The notes under the pieces were generated by a model. That model was given only the letters and a program-made list of their open reading frames with translations. It was not told the DNA's origin and did not search any database. This document shows positions 4,847 through 11,997 of a stretch of 15,965 nt of DNA, piece after piece. Within the stretch, counting starts at the first letter, position 1, and the number at the start of each line of letters is the position of its first letter. The position numbers and the translations under genes are program-made. Source of the DNA: an uncultured Clostridia bacterium (GTDB lineage Bacteria > Bacillota > Clostridia > Peptostreptococcales > Anaerovoracaceae); assembly GCA_934277495.1 (NCBI GenBank), contig CAKQUI010000049.1:1-15965 (forward strand), written 5' to 3'.

Positions 4847-6040
4847 ATGAAAAAGAAATTCAGCAAACTCAAACTTTATATAGATTCACTGACAGTTTTC
4901 TCAAGTCTTAAATACGATCCTGTTATATCCTCTCTGAGAGATCTGCTCGATGCACTCTCATCGAAACATGATAATGATACAGTAAGGATATACAGCGACT
5001 TCGTATCGGCGCTTTACGAGCATACCTGCGATCTTACGGAATACATCAGGACCGCAGTGCTCCAGGACGATAACTTTTACGTCAGGAAAACTGCCGCAGG
5101 CCTGGACACAGGCTCACATACGAAACAGGCTGCAGAACAGGAGCTGCTGATGCTGGAAGAGCTTTCCTCTCTTTCATCATCTGAAATAAAAGACGCCATG
5201 GACTATGACGGATTCCTGCCGGACTGGACTTCGAAAAAGACAGACCTCAGATACGACTTCATGGAAAAGCTCAACAATATATCAAAGACAGGCTACGGCA
5301 TATATGCAAAATACAGCTTCTTCAGGCTTGACAACAGCGGCATCGTCCCGGTAGCTCATCCGGACCACCAGTCTCTGGATCAGCTTTTCGGATACGAACG
5401 TGAACGCAGCCTCATCATGAAAAATACAGAAGCTCTCGTAAGCGGCAGCAGCGCCAGCAATATGCTGCTCTACGGAGACGCCGGAACAGGCAAAAGTTCT
5501 ACCATCAAGGCTGTGGCTGCAAGCCTGGCTCCAAAAGGTCTGAGACTCATCGAAGTCAGGAAGAACCAGCTTTACATGATACCAGATATCATGGAGGAAC
5601 TTGCATCGAACCCTCTGAAATTCATAATCTTCATAGATGATCTCAGTTTCACAGGCAACGACGACAACTTCTCCGCACTTAAAGCTACGCTGGAAGGCAG
5701 CATATCCGGATGCGGCGACAACATAGCGATCTACGCCACCAGCAACCGCCGTCATCTCGTCAAGGAGACTTTCAGCGACAGAAGCGGCGACGAGCTCCAT
5801 GTCAACGACACGCTCCAGGAGACCATGAGCCTTGCAGCAAGATTCGGTCTGACCATCACATTCCAGAAGCCGGACAAAGACGAGTATCTGCATATCGTCA
5901 GCAGACTGGCTGCCGAATACGGCATCGACATGGACGAGGCGGAGCTTTTCAGGAAGGCTGAGGCCCATGCTATACGCAGGAACGGCAGGAGCCCTCGTAC
6001 CGCAAAACAGTTCATCGAACTTCTCAAAACAGGTATATAG
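4847..6040 (+). CDS. DUF815-type AAA+ ATPase
   Basis: A 397-aa cytosolic protein. The N-terminal 150 residues are helical and acidic. The ATPase core follows with Walker A GDAGTGKS (210-217), Walker B FIIFIDD (259-265), a sensor-1-like YATSN followed by RRH (296-303), and a C-terminal helical lid with the motif NGRSPRTAKQFIELL. The phrase LYGDAGTGKSSTIKA, the IDDLSF after Walker B and the closing segment are typical of the DUF815 family (PF05673), small stand-alone P-loop ATPases widespread in Bacillota and Proteobacteria with no established role. The N-terminal region matches the usual length. A GAGGTG site precedes the ATG by about 10 bases. It is the second gene of an operon with the 98-aa protein and ends in a strong terminator. 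Confidence 0.88.
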   Translation: MKKKFSKLKLYIDSLTVFSSLKYDPVISSLRDLLDALSSKHDNDTVRIYSDFVSALYEHTCDLTEYIRTAVLQDDNFYVRKTAAGLDTGSHTKQAAEQELLMLEELSSLSSSEIKDAMDYDGFLPDWTSKKTDLRYDFMEKLNNISKTGYGIYAKYSFFRLDNSGIVPVAHPDHQSLDQLFGYERERSLIMKNTEALVSGSSASNMLLYGDAGTGKSSTIKAVAASLAPKGLRLIEVRKNQLYMIPDIMEELASNPLKFIIFIDDLSFTGNDDNFSALKATLEGSISGCGDNIAIYATSNRRHLVKETFSDRSGDELHVNDTLQETMSLAARFGLTITFQKPDKDEYLHIVSRLAAEYGIDMDEAELFRKAEAHAIRRNGRSPRTAKQFIELLKTGI

Positions 6041-6058
6041 ATATTTTTTACGTATAAC

Positions 6059-6096
6059 AAAAGCCCGCAGATCTGAGAACCAGCTGCGGGCTTTTT
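6059..6096 (+). terminator. Intrinsic terminator of the ATPase operon
   Basis: AAAAGCCCGCAG (6059-6070) pairs with CTGCGGGCTTTT (6084-6095) around a 13-base loop, and five T follow the GC stem. Read on the minus strand the same hairpin is followed by TTTTG, so it may also stop the 73-aa gene that ends at 6188. Confidence 0.92.
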
Positions 6097-6187
6097 ATGC
6101 ATATCATGCAATTTTTTTATTTTTGCAGACAAAGCGGTTTTCCTGCCTTGTCTGTCCGTGGCCGTCTGCCTTCCAGGGACAGGCGGT

Positions 6188-6409
6188 TTATTCCACGATA
6201 TCCTTTATATTTTCAGGTTTCAGCGGGTTTTCGTCCATTTCCATGAATTTCTTCAGCACTTCATCTGAATAACATTCTCTGTTGCCGCCTTTGATCTTGT
6301 GATATCCCAGAAGCTTTATCACAGCTTCCTCCTGGACTTTTGTGAGGCGGACCGGTGTGTATCCCAGTGCATAACCTTTATAAAAACGGACTTCCGTTAC
6401 TGCTCCCAT
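6188..6409 (-). CDS. Small hypothetical protein (73 aa)
   Basis: A 73-aa soluble protein beginning MGAVTEVRFYKGYALGYTPV, with a helix (LTKVQEEAVIKLLGY, 23-37), a short basic loop (HKIKGGNREC) and an acidic C-terminal helix. The layout, two helices flanking a basic loop, would suit a small nucleic-acid-binding or adaptor protein, but no known motif is present. Support for its being a gene is a textbook AGGAGG site 8 bases before the ATG and a plausible promoter about 50 bases upstream. It lies between the ATPase terminator and the decayed tail downstream of the large surface protein. The stretch 6098-6187 has only an imperfect dyad (CAGACAA/TTGTCTG) without a T-run on the useful side. Confidence 0.65.
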   Translation of the reverse strand: MGAVTEVRFYKGYALGYTPVRLTKVQEEAVIKLLGYHKIKGGNRECYSDEVLKKFMEMDENPLKPENIKDIVE

Positions 6410-6458
6410 CGTATATTCCTCCTGTCAGTATTACATTTGCTAAATCACTGTTCCTTAT

Positions 6459-6487
6459 ATGATATCATCAAATCCGGGCTATAGCAA
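6459..6487 (-). promoter_or_regulatory. Probable promoter of the 73-aa gene
   Basis: On the minus strand TTGCTA (6482-6487) and TATCAT (6459-6464) are 17 bases apart, 50 bases before the start codon. Moderate match to consensus. Confidence 0.45.
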
Positions 6488-6511
6488 TTCTGTTTTTACA
6501 GGATATATACG

Positions 6512-6595
6512 CTATCTGACTTTTACAGTCTTTACGCTGCTGTAAGCTCCATATATCTTCTTTCCGGCTGCCATAGTAGCTGGTGCATCACAGTC
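6512..6595 (-). pseudogene. Relic of a fibronectin-III-like C-terminal end
   Basis: Directly downstream of the large surface-protein stop codon, another minus-strand frame reads DCDAPATMAAG, then KKIYGAYSSVKTVKVR and a TAG stop at 6512-6514. The last 16 residues are the typical final strands of the fibronectin-III-like repeats found at the C-terminus of clostridial surface proteins (pattern K-x-Y-G-x-Y-S-x-V-K-x-V-K-V). No start codon or ribosome site belongs to it. It lies one frame away from the intact gene and 8 bases past its stop. It is either the tail of an older longer version cut off by a frameshift or a leftover of a recombined neighbour. Confidence 0.55.
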
Positions 6596-6603
6596 CCTGC
6601 TGT

Positions 6604-9600
6604 TTATTTCACAGTGATCTTAACATATTTCGTTTTCTTTCCGCAGCTTATCTTTATACGACAGCTGCCTTTCTTCTTTGCTTTGACAGTGCCGCTGCTG
6701 CTGACGGTGGCTGTTTTTTTGTTCGATGACGAATAGTGTACTTTCTGTACGCATGTTATCGGGCTTATGACAGGCCTGAGTCTGTATGTACCGCCCTTTT
6801 TCATGGAAACCGCTGAAGACTTCACCGTTATGCCGGTGGCCGCCACAGCGTTCTTCTGTACTTTTACTTTCAGCGATGTTTTTTTGCCACTCTTCAGCTT
6901 GACAGTGACTGTAGCTGTACCGGTCTTCCTGCCGGCTGTGATTTTACCTTTGCTGCTGACTTTCACGATCTTTTTGTTGCTGCTGCTCCATGAAGCGATG
7001 CTGTCTCCGCGGGCAAGGCCGCTGGCCTTCACCTTTGTGGTGGACTGACCCTTCTTCAATCGTATGCTCTTAGCGTTGAGCTGGACAGTCGGTTTCAGCT
7101 TGTCAACAGACCTGTATTTCGCATTCCCGCATACGGTACAGAGTGACTGCTGTTTTCCTTTTTTAAAAACAGTCGCCTCTGTGACAGTCTCCCACACACC
7201 ATAGCTGTGCGATGTAGTTTCCATTACTGAGCCTGTGCTTATGACGCCCTCACAGATATCACATATCTTATCGCCGGTATAGCCCTCACGCAGACATGTC
7301 ATGCTGCGTTTGTTCGCTGTGTAGCTGGCTCCGCCGTGCGTACATTTTTCCATGGAAAGATGCACCAGCTCCGTCTTTTCATCATCAGACTCGGACTTCA
7401 TAAGAGCATAGTATTTCATACCCTTCTCCAGCTTCACATATCCGTATTCGGACATATCGAGACAGCTGAAGTTCTGATCCAGCACTCCTTCACATGATAC
7501 ATATGAACCATCGCTGTCCTCTGCATTTGCCTCTCTGCCGTTTATCACGATACGGTAATATCCGCTGTCAGCTGCAGTGAATGAAACCATCCTCTTTGTA
7601 TCCGATCTCATAGTAAAGCCGCAGGCCTTCGATACGTCATCCCATTTTACAGCATCTGTTATATAGCTTTCCGGTACACAATCGAAATAGTTCACTGTTT
7701 CTCCTTTGTACCGGCCCTTTGCAGTATATTCTGCGATATAGCTGCCTGCTGCTGTCGGGAAATCCTTTATGGCAGTGGTGCTGCCATCGTCATTTTCTCT
7801 GGATAATGATATGCTGCAAGCATCTTCAGAGAGCGTTTCGTACCTGCCGTTTTTCTTTCTCGTCAGTGACAGGTCATGGCTTTTCCCTGAAACGAACAGG
7901 CTGTTCCTGCATTGATACCTCATGAGGTCCATGTGATCAAGCACCGTGAAGCCTTTTATCGTACTGCCTGTGTACCCTGAAGCCGCAGGCTGTGCCACTG
8001 CGATATAATCTCCCGGCTTTGAAGGCGGCTGTGCCTGCATCTTCAGTCCGCCCAGCTCAAGATCGTTGTTTTCATAATCATCATACGAAGCATATCTTAT
8101 CTTGTATTTCGAAGTGCTGAGAGCCTTGCCCCGGTCGGCGGAAGTCCTGCGAAGGATCACATCCTCCGGCGTTACCTCGTCGTCCCAGTAATCCTCTATA
8201 TTCAGTTCATAATTTGAAAGATCCGTTGCCTTCTTTATGATGAACACATCCGTATATTTGCTGCCGGTGCTCTTTATCGTGGCACGGACATAGTATTCTC
8301 CCGGCTTCTCCGGCAGTGACGAGGAAAATTTCGCTTTGTCCTCATCATCGGTATATGGCGCGAAGCTCAGCGTATATTCGTCCTCATCCAGCTTTATATC
8401 CATACTGATCCCTGTATATACGCTGAACGTGGAACGGTCGAAGCTGCGGTCGCTCCAGAGGCTGTCCTCATCGTATCTTATCAGATAGTCACGCTCGTAA
8501 TAGTTTCCTGTTACCGTTATATCATGATCAGGCATCCTCACAGTTGTCATAGGAAGGTACTCGTCCGTTATATACTCACTGTCTCCGTCGCCTGTCTCCC
8601 AGCATTCGAAAACATTGGCTGCATCGCTGTCTGTGGCATATATCGTTACCAGCTGTCCCGGATACGCCTTTTCTGCATCAGCAGTACCGCCCTTCACAGT
8701 TATGCTGCGTGCTGTCTTTGATGGAGCTGCCGATGAGTCGTAGTCAGGCTTCACTGTCGTCTCGCCGTCAGCCTTCAGCAGTGCACTGCCTGCCGATGTA
8801 CCGATGTTCAGACTGTATTCCTTGCCCACAGCCAGCTTCAGACCGCTGAAAGATGCGGTTTGTTTTTCATTGAGCTCTGCATCCATATCCCTGACGGTTA
8901 TGTTCACAGGCGATGATGTGGCAGCCGGGAAACGTATCCCCGGCGACGAACTGAAAGTGTCTTCATCACCGCATATCACGATGGATATGCCCGAATCAGT
9001 CTTCTCGACGCTGGCGCCGACTTTCTCCAGAACATCATCCAGATATATCATATCCTCATAGGTGGGAGTGGACTCGATGATCACCTCGCGTATCACAGTC
9101 CTGCCCTGTCCTGACGCCAGATCTTCCAGCTGATCCTTTGTCATGGTATCCAGTCTTGCCATGTAATGCTCAGGCTCATGTACTCTGCCGAGATTTTTGA
9201 ATCCGCCCGCTGTCATGGAAACCACATGCCTGATACCTGCCAGTTCCAGAGATCCGCTGTACAGGCTTTCATATCTTTCATCCGAAGATTTGCCGCTGCA
9301 GCTCTGGTTCTTTTCCCGGAAAAGATCTCTCAGCGGCTGCTGCAGCGTCCCTTTGAAAACGCTTCTGTTCACATTGATAATTCCTGCAAGATTCTTTATC
9401 TTGTACACCGTGGAGACCTGGGACGGTTTTATCCGCGGGCTTTCTGATGTTATCGTCTTTCCCGACAGCGACGTATATCTCTGCCAGAGCTTGTCGGTGC
9501 TGTCCACAGGAAGCCAGAGAGTATTGCCGTACCTGCCGTATCCCCACAGGTTCAGAGGTACCTGCGGCACCAGATCCTGAGGACTGATTATATTGAATAT

Positions 9601-11343
9601 GTTCTCGTCCCGTGACTTGCTGTCGTCGTCATTGTTTTCTCTTGTGGCTACATTGGGAGTCGCAAAGGTATACGCATAGAGATCTTTCTTTGCAATGGAT
9701 ACTCCGCCTGCACCGTCCTTGTTGATATCATGGGCCACTCTGTTGGCAGTGGCTGCTGATCGGCTGTATCCGCAGATCCATATCTTCAGGTCTCCCCGTA
9801 TACCGTTCTCAGAGCTGCTGAGACTCTTCACATAGCTGTCCAGTTCACTCTTCACCTTTTTTGCCGCCTGGCTGAACCCGTAATGGTCTTCCTTATTGCT
9901 GCTATCTACCACGTTGAAGTTGCTGGACCACTCCGCACCGTAGCCGCCGCCTCTAAGGACCACTGCTATCACGGTGTCCTCACCTTTCGATGTGTCGGTT
10001 TTGTTTTCCCCGCGGTTCACGTACTTCTTCGCTATGGAAAATGCCACCTTGTCGTCACTGTCGCTCAAAGGCACCTCGTAGTTCACGAATTTCATCCCGG
10101 AAAATTTCAGTTTTTTATAGAGCTCTGCGATGTTGGCTGCTCTGCCGTATTTGTTTCCCGCTGTCGGTTTGATGGTATCCGTCCACCGGCTGTCCAGCCT
10201 GCAGTCTGAATACCCCGCCATCACAGCAGCCAGCGATAGCTGTGCGAACAGGTTATGCTTCTCATTATAGTGGACCGTCTCATCGTTTATATAGAACATG
10301 TGATCCGAATATATGCCCAGAGTGCTTTCGTGCCTCGTGCCGTCCGAGGCTGAATAGTGGAACACCGGGGTCATTTCATCTATGTAGTTTTTACTGCTGT
10401 CATCCGATACATCCGGTTCCACTTCCTCGGGTTCCTTCTGACTGTCAGTGCTTACCGTACCGGCATAGCTCCAGAGGCCTTCCGCTTCGCTGAGAGATAT
10501 ATGCATCGCAGGGCAGATACCTATATTTCTGTAATTGTATCCGTCCGCGCCTGTGGTATCAAGCCTCCCCGAATCAGACCATACTCTCATAAAAGAAGTC
10601 GCATTACTCCCGGAGTTCCTCAGCCACCAGTTCCAGTACTTTGACGCTTCATCGTAGGAAAGTCTGTCACTGACGCAGCCTTCTCTCTGCGATCCTCCGC
10701 TGTAGGCGTATTCCGTAAGCCCCCTCAGTCTGGCAACATCGTTCTTTTTATCCGTAAAACCGTATTCGCTGATCTTCACTTCTTCTCTTGAAAGAATGAA
10801 GACCCTGTCGGTGGTGGTGCAGCTGTAACTATCAAGCCATCCCCGGCTGTACAGCTCGGTGTTCTTTATGGCGCCCTGTTCGTCTGCTGTGAAAGCACTG
10901 TCCATGAAGTTCTCATCTGCGAACTCGCTGTACCTGGCGCTGTCGCCGTTGAGCCACGCCCTTAACGTTGAATCCTCCCATATCACGTCTTCACAGCATG
11001 GCGTTATCGTACCTGCATATCGCTCATCCTCGTAGTCGTGATATCTCCTGACGTCCAGTACCTTGTCGGCGCTGAGGAAGACATCGTCCCCGTCCACCTT
11101 CAGCACTCTCCATTTTATTGGTGATTTCTCTGCATCCGTGCCCTGCTTGTAGCTGCCGAACCATATGCAGTCATATGTGACATAACCGTCCTGATCCGCC
11201 CACGGACCTTTCAGCGTCACATCATCATCCTGCGCATATACGTCAGATGCTGCTGCCCATGCACCTGTCATCATCAGCAGTACGGCTGCAAACACTGCTA
11301 TGAACCTGCCGAATGCAGGTGTTTTTTTCTTTATCTTCTTCAT
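6604..11343 (-). CDS. Large secreted DUF6273 / lipase-fold / Big_2 surface protein
   Basis: A 1579-aa exported protein. The signal peptide is residues 1-37, with likely cleavage after VYA. Residues 43-295 form a DUF6273-type domain (WFGSYKQ, PIKWRVL, STLRAWLNG, WWLRNSG, GICPAMHIS). Residues 320-735 form an alpha/beta-hydrolase domain of the class-3-lipase kind: nucleophile elbow GYSRSA with Ser527, Asp590 in IISPQDLVPQVP, and His722 or His726 in VHEPEHYMARL form a plausible triad. Residues 876-950 look like a bacterial surface repeat ending MPDHDITVTGNYY. Two Ig-like regions follow, then a Cys-paired stretch (1334-1405, CDIC and CTVC). Two tandem Big_2 domains (about 1416-1497 and 1500-1579) close it. 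There is no LPXTG motif or S-layer domain; the Lys-rich Big_2 end may hold it to the wall. The ribosome site is weak (AGGAACGG). Substrate unknown, lipid or ester by fold. Confidence 0.82.
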   Translation of the reverse strand: MKKIKKKTPAFGRFIAVFAAVLLMMTGAWAAASDVYAQDDDVTLKGPWADQDGYVTYDCIWFGSYKQGTDAEKSPIKWRVLKVDGDDVFLSADKVLDVRRYHDYEDERYAGTITPCCEDVIWEDSTLRAWLNGDSARYSEFADENFMDSAFTADEQGAIKNTELYSRGWLDSYSCTTTDRVFILSREEVKISEYGFTDKKNDVARLRGLTEYAYSGGSQREGCVSDRLSYDEASKYWNWWLRNSGSNATSFMRVWSDSGRLDTTGADGYNYRNIGICPAMHISLSEAEGLWSYAGTVSTDSQKEPEEVEPDVSDDSSKNYIDEMTPVFHYSASDGTRHESTLGIYSDHMFYINDETVHYNEKHNLFAQLSLAAVMAGYSDCRLDSRWTDTIKPTAGNKYGRAANIAELYKKLKFSGMKFVNYEVPLSDSDDKVAFSIAKKYVNRGENKTDTSKGEDTVIAVVLRGGGYGAEWSSNFNVVDSSNKEDHYGFSQAAKKVKSELDSYVKSLSSSENGIRGDLKIWICGYSRSAATANRVAHDINKDGAGGVSIAKKDLYAYTFATPNVATRENNDDDSKSRDENIFNIISPQDLVPQVPLNLWGYGRYGNTLWLPVDSTDKLWQRYTSLSGKTITSESPRIKPSQVSTVYKIKNLAGIINVNRSVFKGTLQQPLRDLFREKNQSCSGKSSDERYESLYSGSLELAGIRHVVSMTAGGFKNLGRVHEPEHYMARLDTMTKDQLEDLASGQGRTVIREVIIESTPTYEDMIYLDDVLEKVGASVEKTDSGISIVICGDEDTFSSSPGIRFPAATSSPVNITVRDMDAELNEKQTASFSGLKLAVGKEYSLNIGTSAGSALLKADGETTVKPDYDSSAAPSKTARSITVKGGTADAEKAYPGQLVTIYATDSDAANVFECWETGDGDSEYITDEYLPMTTVRMPDHDITVTGNYYERDYLIRYDEDSLWSDRSFDRSTFSVYTGISMDIKLDEDEYTLSFAPYTDDEDKAKFSSSLPEKPGEYYVRATIKSTGSKYTDVFIIKKATDLSNYELNIEDYWDDEVTPEDVILRRTSADRGKALSTSKYKIRYASYDDYENNDLELGGLKMQAQPPSKPGDYIAVAQPAASGYTGSTIKGFTVLDHMDLMRYQCRNSLFVSGKSHDLSLTRKKNGRYETLSEDACSISLSRENDDGSTTAIKDFPTAAGSYIAEYTAKGRYKGETVNYFDCVPESYITDAVKWDDVSKACGFTMRSDTKRMVSFTAADSGYYRIVINGREANAEDSDGSYVSCEGVLDQNFSCLDMSEYGYVKLEKGMKYYALMKSESDDEKTELVHLSMEKCTHGGASYTANKRSMTCLREGYTGDKICDICEGVISTGSVMETTSHSYGVWETVTEATVFKKGKQQSLCTVCGNAKYRSVDKLKPTVQLNAKSIRLKKGQSTTKVKASGLARGDSIASWSSSNKKIVKVSSKGKITAGRKTGTATVTVKLKSGKKTSLKVKVQKNAVAATGITVKSSAVSMKKGGTYRLRPVISPITCVQKVHYSSSNKKTATVSSSGTVKAKKKGSCRIKISCGKKTKYVKITVK

Positions 11344-11388
11344 CTCATCCGTTCCTGTTCTTCTTTTCAGAGAATAGTTTTCAGATAA

Positions 11389-11416
11389 ATTATACCATGT
11401 TTCAGGCAGCTGTCAC
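11389..11416 (-). promoter_or_regulatory. Promoter of the large surface-protein gene
   Basis: On the minus strand GTGACA (11411-11416) and TATAAT (11389-11394) are 16 bases apart, 45 bases before the start codon. The -35 box lies inside the last codons of the upstream 86-aa gene. Just upstream, TTTTTTCAT (11419-11427) and ATGAAAAAA (11430-11438) form an A/T dyad that could act as an UP-like element. Confidence 0.65.
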
Positions 11417-11662
11417 TGTTTTTTCATACATGAAAAAAGGACCGCCCGGATTATCATCTCTGCCATATCCGTGCGATCCTCTTTCATATTCTTTTTTCCA
11501 GTTTTTCTTTCTCGGTCTGTCTTTCTCAGTCATATACCTGCCGGTCCTGAACGCCGGTGCCGTATATGCCTTCTTCCGGTTGACCTGGTTCATGTTGATG
11601 GTCATCTTTCGTTTTTCTGCCGGTCGTGCCACAGGCACAGCCCCTGTCTTCTTTCTTCCCAT
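11402..11662 (-). CDS. Small, highly basic protein of unknown function
   Basis: An 86-aa protein with many Lys and Arg residues (for example ARPAEKRKM, DRPRKKNWKKEYER), a Gly-rich stretch near the end (GSHGYGRDDNPGG) and no signal peptide or membrane segment. The charge would suit nucleic-acid or ribosome contact, but no known motif is seen. A GGAGAGGAG site lies 8 bases before the ATG, and the 50-aa gene ends only 18 bases upstream, so the two form one transcription unit. The end of this gene carries the promoter of the large surface-protein gene. No terminator separates it from that gene, so read-through is possible. Confidence 0.6.
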   Translation of the reverse strand: MGRKKTGAVPVARPAEKRKMTINMNQVNRKKAYTAPAFRTGRYMTEKDRPRKKNWKKEYERGSHGYGRDDNPGGPFFMYEKTVTAA

Positions 11663-11680
11663 TTGGGTTTCTCCTCTCCG

Positions 11681-11833
11681 TTATTCAGATTTTTCTTTTT
11701 CTTCTGTCTGTCCCAGACACTTTTTAGCAATATAATAACCTGCCGTCATATCTATGATGTACATGGCAGCGTACATACATGTCACTACCTTGGCGTGTTT
11801 CTTGTAATTCCAGTCTTTAAAAAATTTTTTCAT
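11681..11833 (-). CDS. 50-aa single-pass membrane microprotein
   Basis: A short reading frame starting MKKFFKDWNYKKHAK, with a hydrophobic stretch at about residues 16-36 (VVTCMYAAMYIIDMTAGYYI) and an acidic tail ending TEEKEKSE. The positive N-terminus and negative C-terminus suggest one membrane pass with the N-terminus inside. An excellent AGAGGTGA site lies just before the ATG at 11833, and a consensus promoter lies about 45 bases further up. It precedes the 86-aa basic protein gene by 18 bases. I do not recognise the family. The coding signs (start site, promoter, spacing) are strong for such a small gene. Confidence 0.65.
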   Translation of the reverse strand: MKKFFKDWNYKKHAKVVTCMYAAMYIIDMTAGYYIAKKCLGQTEEKEKSE

Positions 11834-11878
11834 AGTTCACCTCTTTATATAGTATATGAGCAAATTTGTCTTTATATG

Positions 11879-11907
11879 ATTATAATCCCAGATCGTATAA
11901 AAGGCAA
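11879..11907 (-). promoter_or_regulatory. Promoter of the two small genes
   Basis: On the minus strand TTGCCT (11902-11907) and a perfect TATAAT (11879-11884) are 17 bases apart. It reads towards the 50-aa gene starting at 11833 and away from the acyltransferase/ligase pair. Confidence 0.75.
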
Positions 11908-11947
11908 TACAGGATTTTTCATAAAGATTTAACATTACGCTGTAACA

Positions 11948-11957
11948 TACCATGGTA
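11948..11957. promoter_or_regulatory. Palindrome TACCATGGTA, candidate operator
   Basis: A perfect 10-base palindrome in the divergent intergenic region, 41 bases before the TTG start of the acyltransferase gene. TAACAT occurs three times around it (11930, 11943, 11961). No clear -35/-10 pair could be assigned to the plus-strand operon, so the exact relation to its promoter is unknown. Confidence 0.3.
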
Positions 11958-11997
11958 AAATAACATAACTGACTATACGAAAGAAGAGGTACGATAA

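Noticed and set aside
5282..5968. A 228-codon minus-strand frame inside the ATPase gene.
   Set aside because: It lies antisense to the highly conserved Walker motifs and has no ribosome site; it is a shadow of the coding strand.
6120..6160. Dyad CAGACAA/TTGTCTG as a terminator of the 73-aa gene.
   Set aside because: On the minus strand the stem is followed by A residues rather than T, and the stem is interrupted; the hairpin at 6059-6096 is a better stop.
6590..6610. Programmed frameshifting joining the large surface protein to the fibronectin-III-like tail.
   Set aside because: There is no slippery heptamer or downstream pseudoknot, and the main frame ends naturally with a complete Big_2 domain; decay is the simpler reading.
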